DNA of 64,000 nt from Aquila chrysaetos chrysaetos (lineage: Eukaryota > Chordata > Aves > Accipitriformes > Accipitridae), in the NCBI RefSeq assembly GCF_900496995.4, contig NC_044020.1, positions 10,558,001 to 10,622,000 on the forward strand. Reading direction: 5' to 3'. This document shows, in pieces, positions 1 through 15,221 of this stretch. How positions within the stretch are numbered: position 1 is the first letter of the stretch; each line of letters begins with the position of its first letter. The position numbers were made by a program, and so were the translations under genes. The notes under the pieces were generated by a model. That model was not told where the DNA came from, made no database searches, and worked only from the letters and a program-made list of their open reading frames with translations.

Positions 1-3000
1 TTCTCACTAAAACAGGACAATGCTCTGAAAATGGCCACGTTGACTTCCTCATTGCCAAATCCGTACATACTTAAGGAGCAACAGAATCTAGTGTTTCATA
101 TGTGTAACCAGAAATACCTTTTGCAGAAATCCTGCAGAATGGAGCAATCTTATTCCTCCAGTTTGGGACAAAACATTGGTGCTAAAGATCAGTATTGGAA
201 AGCTGTTGTTAATTAATAGATTAGTGATAGATTGATTTCATAGTGTTATTTAGCAGACATTGTATCTGGATAGATCTAAGTTTGGGGCAAAAACTGCACA
301 GCTCTGGGATTAAAATCACTGCCCTGGGATAGGCAGTGCTAGTCCCAAATCAGAGATGTAAGTAACAGGGCATGAAGGTCTCTGCTGGGCAACCTGGAGC
401 TGGTCTCAAAACTCATTGCAGCCACTGCTCCTGGCATTAGAGCACCCTACTGCCTTTCAAAAATGAGAAGACAGGGTTAGATTTTTACTCCCTTACTTGA
501 TTGGTATTATATATTTATAACTGGATTATTCACTGCAGTATACTCTCTGTTCTGTAGCTGGAGTATTATAACAAAGTTCTATTTTCTAGCCAGTGACAAT
601 TAGCAGTGTAATTGTTTTGCCAAACTAGTATTAAGCTAGATAGCCAGAGAGCTCACATAATGACTGTGTTGCTAGTCCCCTTCAGCATTCATTTCAGCTG
701 CAAAGTCCCTTACGTGATTTGTTCTTTGTTCCAAAAAATGGTCAAGGAAATAATTTGCTACATCACCAAAATGAAGAAATCAGTTTAATAATTGGAGGGT
801 AAGAAGCCCTCAAAAGCCACTCATTTGCTTGCACTCATTGTCCTCTCCTCGTTAATAACACTTTGCATATGGAGCCAGACCTGCAAAGAGTCCTGATCAT
901 TGCAAGGCTCAGTATGTCAATACTGTCATTATTTTGGGACTTGGCCCACAGTGCTGAATCAATAGTCCTGACTTAGGCCCCTGAGTTCCATATTTAACAG
1001 ATAAAGGAGATCAACTGCAACATCTCTAATTTAAATGGTGCTATACATGTACAATGATTATAAGGAAAATCTTCATTTTTGCTTTTTGTGATGCATTTAT
1101 ATTATGGGTGAGTTTCATAGGAACAATATCTACTATGAAAGAGCAGGAGCTAAAAGAAATTTTAATTTTAAAGTGCTACATTTCTAGGAGAGCTTTACTT
1201 TCTCTACATTTCTGAAGAAATGCACTAGACTCCTGTATATGTCCACACTTCAGAAAGTACTGGAGGAAGGCACTATTAATACAGCTGGAAGTCTCCATAT
1301 AAAGTAAGAAGCAAGTTTCAAAAGCAGAAGCTCTGCAAACTTTCTTGTCCTGACTTTGGGAAAATTTAACCTCACTAGCACTGCCTAATTCAGAATGTAC
1401 TCTCACATCCATAACATGGTTTTAACCATGCAGCTGCACACCATTCTCCCTTCTTCTTTTCTGCAGCCTGATCAGGATGGCATCCACCTGACATTATGAA
1501 TAACAAGTACCTCACATGGAAACACATACTCCATTTTTCATTCATTTAAGCCTACTACTTTCTTCCTGTATCAAAAAGAATAATGAATTCTGGAACTCGT
1601 AGAAAATCCTGATATTTTCTGTAAAAGGAAAATCTCATGCTATCTCACCTATGTGCATAATAATCTTGTTACCTCATCAAACCAGAGCTGATAGCAGCCG
1701 TTTTGACTACATTTCTCAGCAGTAGAAAGGATAGGTGAGCTTTGGCAGATCTTGCTGCAGTAGTTTAAGGCATGACACTGCCCAGCTATTTAATCCAGTT
1801 TCTTCACTTAAAGTTATTGCTTACTTCCCCCCAGCCCTCCAGCAAAGGTGGCATGGGGGTGGCCATGATTCGTATTCTTCCAGTCACTGTTTAGCATCAG
1901 TACTGAAGGTGAGTTTGCACTGTGCCACCAGACTGCAATTCAAAGCAGCTGGGCTATGAGCACACAAGACTGGTGTGAGCTTGCTCTGCATAGTCATCTG
2001 CACCAGTAAAAGGCTGGATCGGTTTGCTTTGGTGCTGTGATTTAAAGTTTTATTTAGGAAATATATAAAACATGTATATACTACAGATTCTGATTATGAC
2101 CCTAAAATATGATCTTCTGGATAAAAAGATCTTCATTTCTTTTTTTTTTTTTTCCTAATCAGAGGCATGGAGCTACTGGTCTGAAGAGTCCTGACACTAG
2201 ATCTGGATCAGAAAAATTCAGGAGGAAGAGGTCCTTTGGTGGCTATTAACACAGTTAGATGGATGCAAACTTTAAATCAGGAAGGTAATTAGAAGCTGGT
2301 AGATGGAGAATGATCATTCTGCTCTTGCTGTGTTTCTTGCACTCTTCCCCAAAGCATCAAATACTGACTACTGTCAGAAAGTAGATACGGAGATAGAGGG
2401 ACACTGGTATTAAGCAGTTTGGCAGTGCTGTGACTGCATTCTTTTGTTATCATTATCATGCCTGTGCTGGCATCATTAGGCTAATATGAATATGCACAAA
2501 AGAATGTGCTGCTTTTTTTTCTGCCAGAATGTTTGCAGTGCTTTGTGGAAATAAAGGCATGTACAGTGTTACAGCATAGTCAAATGTAATTCAAACATAG
2601 AAAAGATTACAAATGCCTTATATCTACTCTGGAGGTATAAAAATTAGCTCAAGCCCATTCTCTCTTCTCAAGAGCCTGGAAAAAGCATAAACCATTCTAG
2701 GACCAATGTTATTTTAATTCTGTTCTAGAAATTAGGAAACAGGACAACTAGTTTCCCATGTAACTGTCAGATACAATTGAAACTAAAAGTATTTATTGGG
2801 ATATATCTGATTTGAAATCTAATGTTTATGACCTGTGGAAATGTTCTAGAAAGCTTTCTTCCAGAAAATATTATTTCAAGGCAGGCTCTAAATCAAATTA
2901 TAAAAGGCAAGATTAAAAAAATATATGTATGAGCAATGGACATATTCATTCATTACACAAGAAGTTAAGGCGTATATTTTCTTGAGGTACTTGTCAGCAA

Positions 3001-6000
3001 AAAGTTGGTGTAACAAAATTTCTTTCTGAACATTCAGAAAGAAAAGGTGCCAAACTTAACAGATGACTGATTTGATATAGCTTAGTAATTGTTCTTCTTT
3101 GTGCTTAGCATTGATAAACTGAGCAATTCAATCTCTAAATCTCTTGAATATGGCTTGGGTAAAAAAGATCACTTTTTTTTTAAAGCAGTGCAAAGACAAC
3201 AGTTCTGCAGATGGCTTTGTGCTGGTGAGCTACTGTGCCTATGCAGAGACCCAGAAACAAAGCATCGTGTAGAAAAATCTGCAGGATAAAGTCCTTGCTC
3301 TTTTTCCAATACTTATTGTTTAAGAATTAAGATTAAATTAAAATTTCTCCATATAATGAATGTTGTTTGCAACTTCTATAATTCCTTGTGAGGCCTAAAA
3401 AAACCCATGCTGTTGTGGCATCCATCAAAGTTTGTGCATGTTTGGAAATTTTTTATGGGAGCAGGCAGTTACAGTTTCTTCCACATTCCCACTTTTATTC
3501 ATTTATCTAAGCAGGTATGGCATCTTAATAGCAAAATCCACATAAGACAGTTTACAGCTGTGGTTGGATGAGGGCAATGACATATAAAGTTAAATAGGAA
3601 CTGACATTTTGAAAAATAATATTTTCAACAATGTAAAATGTGTTGTGTCAGAAAAAAATAGATAAAAGTCTTCTCTTTTGGTATTTTATTGTGCGGCTGC
3701 TTTTCATGCCATTATGCAAAAGGACAATGATTCCTCCAGCCACCATTAACGTTTTATTTTTCAAGTAAAAATAATCACTTTTCCTGTGGTTATTAATATT
3801 TTAACATTATAAATGTTTATTAAAATAGTCAAAACCTATGTTTTCTGTTGCTGAAAAAACATGCAGACCAAATTAGTCCTGGGCAAAGAGTGTAAAACCA
3901 TTTCTAAGAAGATTAATTTGCTCTCACGGTGCTTATAATCATGAACCTTTTTGTATTTGACTTTTACAGCAAACTTGTTTTTTGGCAGAAATATATAAAA
4001 CATTGAACTTTAAGTGACCTCTGGAGAATATCTGTGGAAAACAAACTGTGAATTTATAAACATGAATATTCCATTCCCATCCTCAGTTAATCAGGCTATG
4101 AAGCTTACCAACTGATCTGAATATACATTTTAAATCAACCAACACAGCACAAATTTCAGCTTTCAAATGCTTGTGATAAACTGCCCCTGCATAGTTTACG
4201 GACCAAGAAATACTAATGAGAGTTTTTACGATGTTTGAAGTATACAGATTTTGGGTTGGTTTGGCACTGCCTGTATTACAAGTAGTACAGCACAACAGGA
4301 GAGCCCCACAGGGTGAAACCATTGGTGCTGAGAACCCAACACCCACACTACATTTTTCAGGAGGTTTAAGCTGGCCCCTTGATGAATGAATAATGAGTAA
4401 TCATTAGTGGCTGAAGCATGGTAAGCACACTCCTGGATCTCTTCTTCCAGGTTAATTTTTTTGGAAAGGAATCCAATTCATAGCTCTGAGATCAGTCTAA
4501 GATGCAAACCAAAGCAGAGAGAAAGGGGACAACTGGAATTGCACTCTTGATCTAAAACAAAAACAGAGCTGTACGCGCATCTTATATGGGCATTGCTTGT
4601 TGTCACAATCTATAATGTAAGGCACTTCTATGCAAAATAGAACCACAAATACTCAATGTTTCTATTCAGTATTTAAATTTCTGACATAGTCCGAAGTATC
4701 ATTGTGGGAGTCTAAAATACTAGCACATATACATAAAATACTTTACACATATACATATTTCAAAGAGCATAACCATGTCTATATATTTCTTTTCAGGTCA
4801 TAGTCTTCTTCAAACATAACATGTACATTTCTAAAACACATTTAAATGACTTTGTGTTAAAGATTTTTTTCCCCCAATAAAGCCAGAGCACAGACTATCT
4901 TCCCTTTCTGAGAAATAGTATTAATTTCACAGTATGTACTTTTCTGATATGGAGGAGAGATACTATAATAAACTTTCTTCTAGGAAGATCTTTAAAGTCA
5001 ATATCTAAATCACCAGGGTTATACATTTCAAGAAATAACAGCCCTGAATTACGTCACACAGGGATACAGGACTGGCTAAACCTTTGGAGTTAGCAGTATG
5101 GTAGATTAGCTTTCTAGCTTTTCACCTCTACAGAAGTAACTTCAGATTCTGGTGCCAGTTTAGCTCAGAAATAAACTGAGTTTGCAATTTTCCTGCTAAT
5201 ACCTAGTGGTTAGCCTCAAAGAACTGGTGCCTGGTTCTGGATGATTACCAGAGCTAGTTTAATAGAAACTTATCACTAGCATAGCAGGGGTAGTGCAGTA
5301 TTAGTGAGGTGCATTACATGGCAAAATAAATTCATAGTATCTATGGCTAAAGTCAGTACTTCTAGTCACTGAGTCTTGAAAATAGTGTGCTAACGACTCA
5401 CCTTAGCATGGCCATTTTTCAAGAAGTCATGGCCAGTAAAGAATTAGCATGCAGATGGCATTTCCTTTTCCTCCAGCAGATCAAATTTGAATCACGCTTT
5501 GGGAAAAGCATAAGAAAATTTACTGTCTTGATGTACCTCTTCTGTAGATAAACAGTAGCAGTTTTAGCATTCCACAAGAACAGAAAATGTATTAAAAGGT
5601 ATAAAATTATCATTTGAAGAAATAATTAAAAGTCTGTGAGTGACATTTCTTTCTATGTAGATACAGACAGACACACATACCCTATTTTCTAGATTTAGTC
5701 CAGACATAATAGATGATAGATGTTAATCTCCAGGTAAGCATGGAAGCCCTTCCTGAATAAAAACTAACTAAACCATATATTCATGGAACACTTTTGTGTG
5801 TATGAAGGTCATGGGCTCAGGTTAGTAAATATGAATTCACAAAGTATTCATTTTATCAACTACAGATACATATTCTAAGTTCAGATACCTGTATGATAAA
5901 ATAAAATAAAAAAAAAACCAACAAAGAAACAGCTTCTCTTTTCTATTTATAGAGCAAAATGGAGCTTTTATATAACAACTGTATGAAAGGCATCAAAAGT

Positions 6001-6159
6001 TTTCATTTGTTAAATTTGTTTTACATCCCCTTGGAAATGTCTTCTAAGTGACAAAGGTTGATTCTTTTCTTGAATGTTATTTAAAATATTAGCATTTTTA
6101 TAAAAGCTCATTTGAATCTGCAGTATTTCTTTATGAAATGTAATATAATCAAATTGCTT

Positions 6160-6275
6160 ATCCAGATCCACACTGCATTACTCTTTTTATAATGGTGCAA
6201 TAGCTGCATTCATTAGAGTTATACTGGTATAAAAGCTAGATGAAAACAGTGAGGAATCAGGACCCTATTCTCTTT
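6160..6275. repeat. Relic of an ancient amniote dispersed repeat
   Basis: Fragments such as CAGATCCACACTGCATTACTC, TTATACTGGTATAAAAGC and GAGGAATCAGGACCC resemble the widespread amniote element whose copies read like TTATACTGGTGTAAC...AGAATCAGGCCC. Heavily mutated; the family name is not recalled with certainty. Confidence 0.4.
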
Positions 6276-7030
6276 ATTAACAGATCAGTTCATGCTGGAA
6301 ACAAAGCCTGAATGTTTTCTACTTTGCATATTTTAAATTATCTGTACCAAAAAAGGGAATAATGTCTATTGCCAAGACCTATACACACTATTCATTATGT
6401 CTGGAAAGAGAGGACAGGCTTAGTTCATTAAAAAGTTGTTAAATTTTTTATTAGACTCTGGCTAGTTAATCCATAAAAATGAACAAACCACTTTTTCTCA
6501 AAGTTTAATAGCTTGCTTTCATCACGCTGTGAAATACATAAGAATGTACACAAGAGAGAGCTCAAGTTTTGAAAAGTTTTATCTTTTCATACAGTTGCTT
6601 AACATATGAAACGTAAATATATAGTAGTCTTGTTTAAGACACAGGGGTGTTTTTAATTAATATCTTGCATTATGTTTAGTGTCTTTTATACATTATTTTG
6701 ATCTATGATTTGTTCTGAGTGCCCTCTACTGAAAAGTAAGATGAAGTGATTAATTATTTAGTACCCAAAGATAAAATGCCTAAAAAACACATTAGACAGT
6801 TGTACATTATTAAAAGATATATGTATTGGTATATGAAAGGCTTTAGAGCAAATTTACTATTTCAAAGATAAGTGCATTATGCGTATATGTACATATATAT
6901 ATCAAAAAAATGGTCTGTTTGTTCCTTCTGCTTCCAATTTTCTCAAAAAAATTTGTTAATGATCTAGAATTATATAACAGCAGAAATCTAGTGCATTTGT
7001 TGAGTAACAGACATCTCTTGAGAGCTTGCT

Positions 7031-7095
7031 CCAAAACCCCTGGAAGTCAATAAGAATCTTCTCATTAGTTCAAGTGGCTTTGGATTGGTCCTAAG
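7031..7095. repeat. Relic of an ancient palindromic amniote repeat
   Basis: CCCCTGGAAGTCAATAAGAA followed by CTCATTAGTTCAAGTGGCTT and TGGATTGGTCC looks like a decayed copy of the element with a palindromic GAAGTCAATGGGA / TCCATTGACTTCAA core and a GGATCAGGCCC end. Confidence 0.45.
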
Positions 7096-10000
7096 TAGGT
7101 ATTGTATAATATTAATCAGTTAGACAACTTCAGGACTGTTCTGCTACTGTAGGACAATAACAAATTAGAGAAAGCACAAGCAGCAGGTAGGTGAAATTTG
7201 GACACTGAGAAACCAGTTATAGATGCATATATGTATGTTATATGTATATGTATATAAATATGCATATAGCTCTCTCTACAACAGTTAAAATGAGATGTTC
7301 ATCTTGAATGCTAATTGAATTCTTACTGTTCAACAAGCTTCCCATCAACTATGAACTACCATGGTTCTACTCAATTGAGATTAAACAAATTTCATACTTT
7401 AAAGTGCTGTATTATTGTATTTTTAAAGTGTTGAATGCATCACTGTGTACAGTATTTTAATCAGTATTTTAAAAAAATTGCTCAAAACCTGCAGGCATAC
7501 ACACTATTTTATGGGTATAGTATAGATGTGCATTCCCAGTCTGTGTTTCAAAGGAACGAAGTCATCTCTGATATGGTCTAACATTGCTCCCAGCCAAAGG
7601 ACATACAGATTTTTGGTTGAGATAATTGATAAAACCAGTGAATTATGATGCTTCCTCAGCATACTGTTTACTAACTGTGGGTAAGAGTGAAAGCTGTCTG
7701 GTACTGCCAACCAAAATGAATGAGCTAGAGATCCCCTGCCAATAGGATGTAACCCCAAACTCTCTCCATCATACTGTAATAAATATGACGTCACCAGCTC
7801 TTGAATCAAAACTAAGTGCCTCTGCACTTCATTGGCCAACTTCACTAATTCTCTCTCTACTCAATACACTGTTCACTAATATATTGGTGTCAATCTCAGC
7901 CTCCTATTCTAGCCTGCTTTTCTACTTTAGTTCCTGTCTTATAATTACCTTTTAAGTAAAGTTTGCTGCTTATTTTGGTGTTTTGGTTTTTTAACTAGTC
8001 AGAGCAGGCATAACTTTATGCATCCATTTATCTTTTATTTTCCCAGTTTACCTATCTTTGATTCTATCTTTTCAAATGTTTTTCCTTAGTTCCCCCGAAA
8101 AACCTCTTCTGGTTAGTAATTATCACCACTCAGGTAGCTGACTGACTACAACTCATATTCATGCCAGTCTTTCTTCTATTTTACACCTTATTTTCATTAG
8201 ATATATTCACCAAATATCACATGAATATTGTGTACTGAAAGTTTTTCTAAATGTTTTATAATAGATTCCTTAGATGTCATTCTCCATTACATCTGCATGC
8301 TGATTTTTCCATGAAAACCACTTTCAGTTCATGAGTTTCACCATCACTTCCATGAAAAATACCAATATAAAATGATTATTTCACTAGCTCCCGGTCTTAC
8401 TGTCCTCTCCAATGAGCTCAGATTACCTTACTATTTAGAAATTATATAATGTCATCTTATTTATGATGTGGAAAGATTGCTACAAAGATAATTACTATTT
8501 AGGTTTGTTCCTCATACGCAACGTGTATAACTTATATACAAGCGCATTTGCAAGTGTGCAGACACACACATTTATTTTATTATTTTATTAAGGCTGTTCC
8601 AATCCAGCCTATTCCAGTTCATTCTTTGAACAGATTTACCACTTCTTAGAGGGTATATCTATACTCATTATAAGTAATTCCACATAACCACAGAGCAATA
8701 CCAGCTGGATCCATGGATATGCTTTGTGGTCAGATTCTCATCTTCAGTCCAAACTCTGCTGTCATTCAGGCAGCTCCGCAGACTAAGGAATTTCTGGTTC
8801 TTCCTAATTGTTCTAACACACTGCCATGCAACACCTAGGATATGTGGGTTCAGGGAAAAGAAGACTCCCAAAGCAGGTAATTCCCTTTAGTGAGCAAGGG
8901 CTGTAATAGCAAAGCCATTATATAAACTGTGGGCTTTCTATGCATCTCGGAGCTGCCAGTTTTAACATGCGCTGCCCACATAGACCTATGCATATGCAGG
9001 AAATCTATTACTTTTTGCCTGTTAGGCTCGTGAGACCTGCATGAATCAACTGTTCGCACAGACAGCTACTCATTGCCAGGGAGCTTTGGAAAGTATGCAG
9101 TCTCAATCATGTTTTGTAAGAGACCAAACCCTGCTCCTGTACAATAGCTCTATTAGAGCATGCTTTCTCTTACATTAGATCATTCAAGCAACTTAGAGAG
9201 TGTCTGTTTCCTGGTAAGGATGAGCAGTATGCAAATACCATATCAGTATGTAATAATCTAGTTGCTATAACAATCTTATGATCCACAATGGAGCCTCTGC
9301 ATATTCGAGTCCCAGTCACACCCTCCAGAACTGAGGCATGATGCTCCAGAGGAAGGGAAGTTAGGCAGGGAAAACATAAATTGTTTTATGTTCAGTGGAA
9401 GTGTTCTGGCTTCCCAGAAGATGAGTAGCTGAAGGAGGAGGTTGTGCAAGGGAACTTCAGGACGATCTTGGCCTGTGGCTTCCATCATGGATGATGTTCA
9501 TCAGGGAACAAATCCAAGCATACCCATGAGATCAGACTGTGTGAGGGAGGAACTGGAAGGCTAGTGAAAGGGGAATTGTTTTCCCCAGAACCTCTTGGTT
9601 CTACAGTTTCATGGTATACTGCAACATCTTGATGCTCTCTATGGGTGCCATTATCTTAGAAGACTGAAATTCTAAATCACAGCATTGGACTTATTGTCCT
9701 GCACTGGGATTCACATGACTGTCTGAGCTGGTCATCCCTTCACAGTCAATGGAGAAGAATAGGTATGCTAAGGGACAAATTTACCTCATCTTAAGGGAAA
9801 CATGTAAGAGGGCTCAGACAAATCACAATACAGTACCCCCTTCTGTCCATAAGCTATATATGGATGACAGCAGAGAGACATGCATCTACACTGTAGATAT
9901 CTAAATGTAGGTAAAATGAATCCTACCCATAAATTCTTCTACAGTCTTCTTTTATAGGCCTAGGTCTTAAGCACTCATGAGCTGTGATTTCTAGCTGATC

Positions 10001-13000
10001 TTTAGCTAGTGGACTGGCACAATGGAGTCACAATCTGTTCATGTATTTTAAAAAAGCTTTCAGGCTGCTCTGAAATAGAGCAAAACCTCATGAAAACCTG
10101 TGTATAGGACCAGCCTCACAACTAGACCTACAAGTGGATTCTTTGCAGGCTTCTTTCCATTAAATCAGATTATGACTAGATATGGAGAAGAGTTTGGCAA
10201 TACTTTTATCTTTACTGGGGGAAGAAATTAATGTCTGCAGTGCCAGATTCAGAATTCATGTAAAAGCTTTTAAGTTTATGAAAAAGCTTGCTTTTATTTT
10301 TTTCTCCTTTGCTTTAAAACCTACATTTTTAAAGTTCATCTTCTCAGAGTTTTTTCCCTAAGGGCATCATTCACTGTTAAGAAAATAACACTGAACACTC
10401 AATGTTCACAGTTATTTGGCAGTGATTCTACCCTAAAACTGTGGCTTGATTTCTGAATTTTAGAGTGAATGGGAGGACACTGTAATTAGAGTACTCCAGA
10501 GGTTTGTTCTCAGTCAGTTAATATATGACTGATTCAAATCATCATTATAATATTTTATCATGAATTTTACTGCCTTTGAGTGTGTGTGTTGTAAACCATT
10601 TGGCAAAAGCTCATGTTTTTAAGAGAAAAAGTACTTGTGACAACTAATTATGAAAAAATGTAGGAGTGCCATTTTGCAGGTATAGATTTTCATAAGGGAC
10701 TTTGAAATTGTAAAGCATCCTCTACAACTCTGTCATGTTCCTTCTCAGACAGTTATTTTGTGAATGAAATACATATTATGACATCTTCCTGTAAGGACAC
10801 AGAGACCAGATATCAAGAGAAGGTGCCTGTGAAAGGTAGTGAACCACATGTTTTAGAGACTCAGGTGTACCAGCAAGAATGTTTGGCTCTGCTCCCACCC
10901 CTTTAACTTTGTGCCTCACCAGAATTTATTTATTTAAATGTTGTTCATATATATACACACAGTGATTCAATGACAAATTAGAAATCCTGATATGAAATCT
11001 TGCTAAGAATATTCAGGATACAGACACATTTGAAACATGTTGATTTACAAGCTTGAGCTGCTACTATGGGCATACTGTCCTATATCCTGATCCATTCTGA
11101 CATCTGTGTATACATCACAGGACTCCTATCCATGTGGTGGGCCAATGTGACAGCATATTCAAACAAGCTGAAAAAATCTATTTTTCCATAAGCATAAAAA
11201 AAAAAGAATTATAGTACACTTAAAATAAAATAGCCCTGATATAGCCTTCACAATTATTAATAGCTGTGACTTCTAGGCCAGTTCTGCTGCTGTCAGTTTC
11301 CTCAGTGCTCACACACTAGATCAAGAAATTTGTAAATATTTTAGTTTGTGATATGATAATTAATTCAAGATGGGTAACCAGAGTTTGGGGTGGGGTGGAG
11401 GGAATCAACATTCCTGGCATTTATTTATGCCATTTTCAAAACCACAACTATTGTATAAGGAGGAGTCCACCAGCAAATCTGACTTTCCTCAGGCCAAGTG
11501 AAAGGGAAAAGACAAGCCTTCAAAGAGGTGCAGCATGCTTCTTCCAATGTACCAGACTTGCCCGTTTTGTCAGTCAGTGCTGGAGGAAAAACTGATGCCA
11601 TGGCCCTATGTGCTCCCTTCCCATCCCTTCTGGGAAACCATGCACGCTGCCAGCCCCCATCCCTACCAATTTTTTTGGTCAGTAGCAACTGCACCCTGCT
11701 TGCTAATGAAAGACCCCATAAACAAGTCTTTGTACTGTGCTAACACATTGTCTTAGAGCATTGTTTCTGGCTTATTCCCCTGACTGTAAACTAAAGGGAG
11801 AGCAGTGATTAAGGGCTAGGAAGAAATCACTGAAATGAGTGATTACACAAAATTGAAGTTGTTTAAATTAGAATTACCAGAGATTAGTTCCTTTCTCTCC
11901 CTGAAAAAAATTAAATTACAAATTATTAAAGAATAGAAAACATCCTTCTAAGCCTAACAGTATTTATTTACCATGACCTAGGTGGGAAACAGGCTGTCTC
12001 AGAATCAGCACATGATACATCACTTTATGATTGGGCACTTTACTATGGTCCCATGGTCTAGCCAAAGTTGGTCTACCATCAGTTGTTAAAGTACAAAAGA
12101 CTTGAGCACAGCAGGGAGAACCTGATTAATTTTCAATCACCTAAGGGGACCACTTTGGTTGAGGATGGCCAAGGAGTACTGCATTGCTGCTGCCACCATC
12201 AGACCTTCAAAGAACATATCTCACTGTGCAAATAGCAAATGTGGCTTGTAGGACATGTCAGACACCCTGTTAGGGCAGCTCTCCTTTTTCCCCAGCAGAA
12301 CAAGGGCAGGTGGCAAGGAGAGGAGGAAGATAGCAGGGTGAGACTGATCCACAGATGTGTATTGAATGGCATCTTCTCATTGTAAAAATTAGTTTTCTGA
12401 GTTCATTTTCCAGCATCTGCTGTGAACAAGAAGAGTGAATCATGAGCCACTGGTTAAAAGCTGAGAATTAAGCTCAGTCCTGACACAAATGGACATAATT
12501 TCTGTTGTGAGTAAATGGCATTGTACCCACTTAAGTCAAAGCTGGATTTGGCCAGTAACATATACCAAGCTCCAAACTAGTTTTGACGGAGATAATTAAG
12601 AAATAATGACAGTGGAATAGTACAATGTCACAGGATAAAGGTCTCCTCCACTCAACAAATGCTGAAATGAGGCTCATTTATCATGAATGAATGTCAAGGC
12701 AGAGCTGGTGTCTTTTAAAAGCATGAAGCTTTACACCTTTGACAATGCTGAGTAGTAATTATTTGTTTCTATTATGAGGAACTAAATGATTGATATAGAT
12801 GTAATAATTTTGTTCAGTGGCTATTGATAGCTTAGATGAACAGGTGTTCATTTCATAAATAGTTGACCTATTTTATTCTAATTAGCTTAGACAGGAGATG
12901 TCTTAATGTATTGCAGCAAAAGAGTGTAGTCCTTCAAAACAAATGTTTTTGCTATATTTGCACTACCACAAATCATTTCAGTGAGTTTTGTACTGCTCCA

Positions 13001-14167
13001 TTAGGACCTTATAATACATTCACCAAAGAGTGTTGCTGTGAGAGGGGGATACAACATAATGGGCCACAAAATCCTTAATTTATCAGGTTTTTTTAATGAA
13101 ATAAATCGGAAACATAATTTGGAGCTGTTATAGGAGGCACTGTACCATGAAATGATCAAGTACAGAGGAACAAAACCAGAAAAAAAATTATAATCACCAA
13201 ACTACTTGTGTCTGGGTTCAGGTTGATAATAACTTTTGGAAATCAATAAGGAGCATGCTCATAGCCATCTCACTAGAAGGCACACAGAGACATAAATTCA
13301 TTAGATGCAGATGAATATCCCAAATTAATCAGCAAAATCTGGCTGCATTGAACTATTCTAGTAGCAAAACATACCTTATTTCACCAAGGTTTATGGATGG
13401 CTTGTATTACCAGAGACAGAGTATTATGAGGAAGCTGACTTTGAGGAAAAACATTGAAAAGTCTGCTGACAAAGAAAAAAATCATTATTCTATTATTCTG
13501 GGCTCTTCAAATCCACCTACTTCACAAATCTGGAGATTATCTGAGCATGACTTCTTGTCCACAGCTGAAGAAACATCTCAAATGCCAGTCACAACCTCAT
13601 TCCTCAATAAGTGAAACTAAGAGAAAGAAGGGAACGTAATAGGAAGAAAAAAGGCAACAGAAATCATTAACATGCTACCATTCAATAGAATATCTCTTTT
13701 TAAGGCACCATGTCACACACACATGCTCGAACACATTTCCTCTCTGTGGCCTTGCCTTTCTTCTGTTTCAAAAAGTAGGTGAAAAACGATAAAAATGAGA
13801 GGCTGTGTGATGCAGGTGGTACAGCCAGCTGTCACAGAGCAGAGACAAGGAAGCCCTTCAACTGAGAAATGGCAGATAAAAAAGGCTTATTAGCCTCAAA
13901 AATACTTTATCTGGTAAAAAAAAATATCAGAGGAGGAAACTGTCTCTGGACCGCTCTTCTTACCTTTTCCAACATGTAATTAGCCATCACACAACAGGAG
14001 TCACTGCCACCTTGCTCCACTGTCTGTCACCAGTCTGGAGCCACCTCCTCACAGGGCACTATGTCTTCAACCACCGTCTCACCCCATTTAGGACTGAAGA
14101 TTAGCCAGATGAGGTTTTCTAAGCACCGTTTACTTCCATCTCACAATAATTATGACCTTTTATGTAT

Positions 14168-14530
14168 CAACTGTCAGGGCCCTGAGGGCCCTGCCAGGCC
14201 AGACCATCCCTGCCCACGCTCCGGAGCTCCCCTCATCCCACCTACGGCCCAGGACTCCATTTCAGCCCCCGGGGGCATCGGTCCCTGTCCCAGCGACACC
14301 GCAGCAGGGCCGGTCTCCAGCTCCCCACAGCCCTGCCCTGCCCGGCCATGGGCCCCACCAAGCTGGCCCCACGTCCTGGCCCAGCCTCAGCCCATCCCTG
14401 TCCCCAGGGAGGTGCCATACACCCAGGCCGGGGCTGCCCTGCTCCTGACTAGGAGGTGGGACAGGCCCTGGCTGCCGGGCTCCCGGCCCCATGGCCCTCA
14501 GCGAGCCCTTCCCACACCCTGGCAGCAAGA
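14168..14530. other. Isolated GC-rich block in AT-rich intergenic DNA, origin unknown
   Basis: About 360 bases rich in C on the + strand begin abruptly at a CAGGGCCCTGAGGGCCCTGC duplication and end near CACACCCTGGCAGC, with AT-rich sequence on both sides. Open frames occur on both strands (for example 14061-14555 on +), but they are Pro/Ala/Ser-rich, overlap each other and match no family I know. CpG is fewer than in the SYT10 island. It could be an inserted GC-rich repeat, an old LTR remnant or a small regulatory island. I see no coding evidence. Confidence 0.55.
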
Positions 14531-15221
14531 TACTTGTTCATTATGTGGGCATTAATCAATGAATGTTCACAGCTCCTTTGTACGTAACTGGTTAGGTATG
14601 CCTAAGGTTAAGGCAGGCCTTAAAATCTTCGTAGGGGGCAAATGGCGTGCCAGACCACACAGCCATTCCCCCAGATGGCCAGGATGAGCTCTTGGGACCT
14701 GCTGGCTTCCCGATCGATTGCTTCGCTATTCCTTCTGCTTGAATAGCCACACAAAAGACTATACTTTGCAGGGAAAAAAAAAAGAAAAAAAAAGTATTTT
14801 ATTTAATTACCAGCTAGTAGCTGAAAAGCAAACAACAATTCACAGTGGATTCAGGACTCTGAGACACCAAAAACTTCCCCATCCCATGCATCACTTACAA
14901 AGCATGATTTGAAATAAAATAGGATAGTAATCACTTTGCCCTCTGTCCCTAACCAATTATTCTCAAAGAATTATAACATACTAAATCTCCATAAATTATT
15001 CCATGCCATACATCTTTCAAGAAACATTTCCACAAAAGTGCAAACATTATTTTCTGCTGACTCTCAAAAGTTGCTTCAGCTGTCTGTGCAGGTCCTGTAG
15101 GACTCTCTTTGCTCAGACTTATAGACTTAAGTATCAACTACACCAAATTAAGAGGAAAAAAATAAAGTAATCATTGCTTAGCATTTCTGAAAATTCAGGA
15201 AGCATCTGTTTGGACCAAATC

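Noticed and set aside
7504..7845. 113-codon - strand open frame
   Set aside because: No recognisable domain, no promoter or exon context, and length compatible with chance; at most a decayed repeat.
14061..14555. 164-codon + strand open frame
   Set aside because: Confined to the GC-rich block, Pro/Ser/Ala-rich, mirrored by frames in other phases, no domain and no splice partners.
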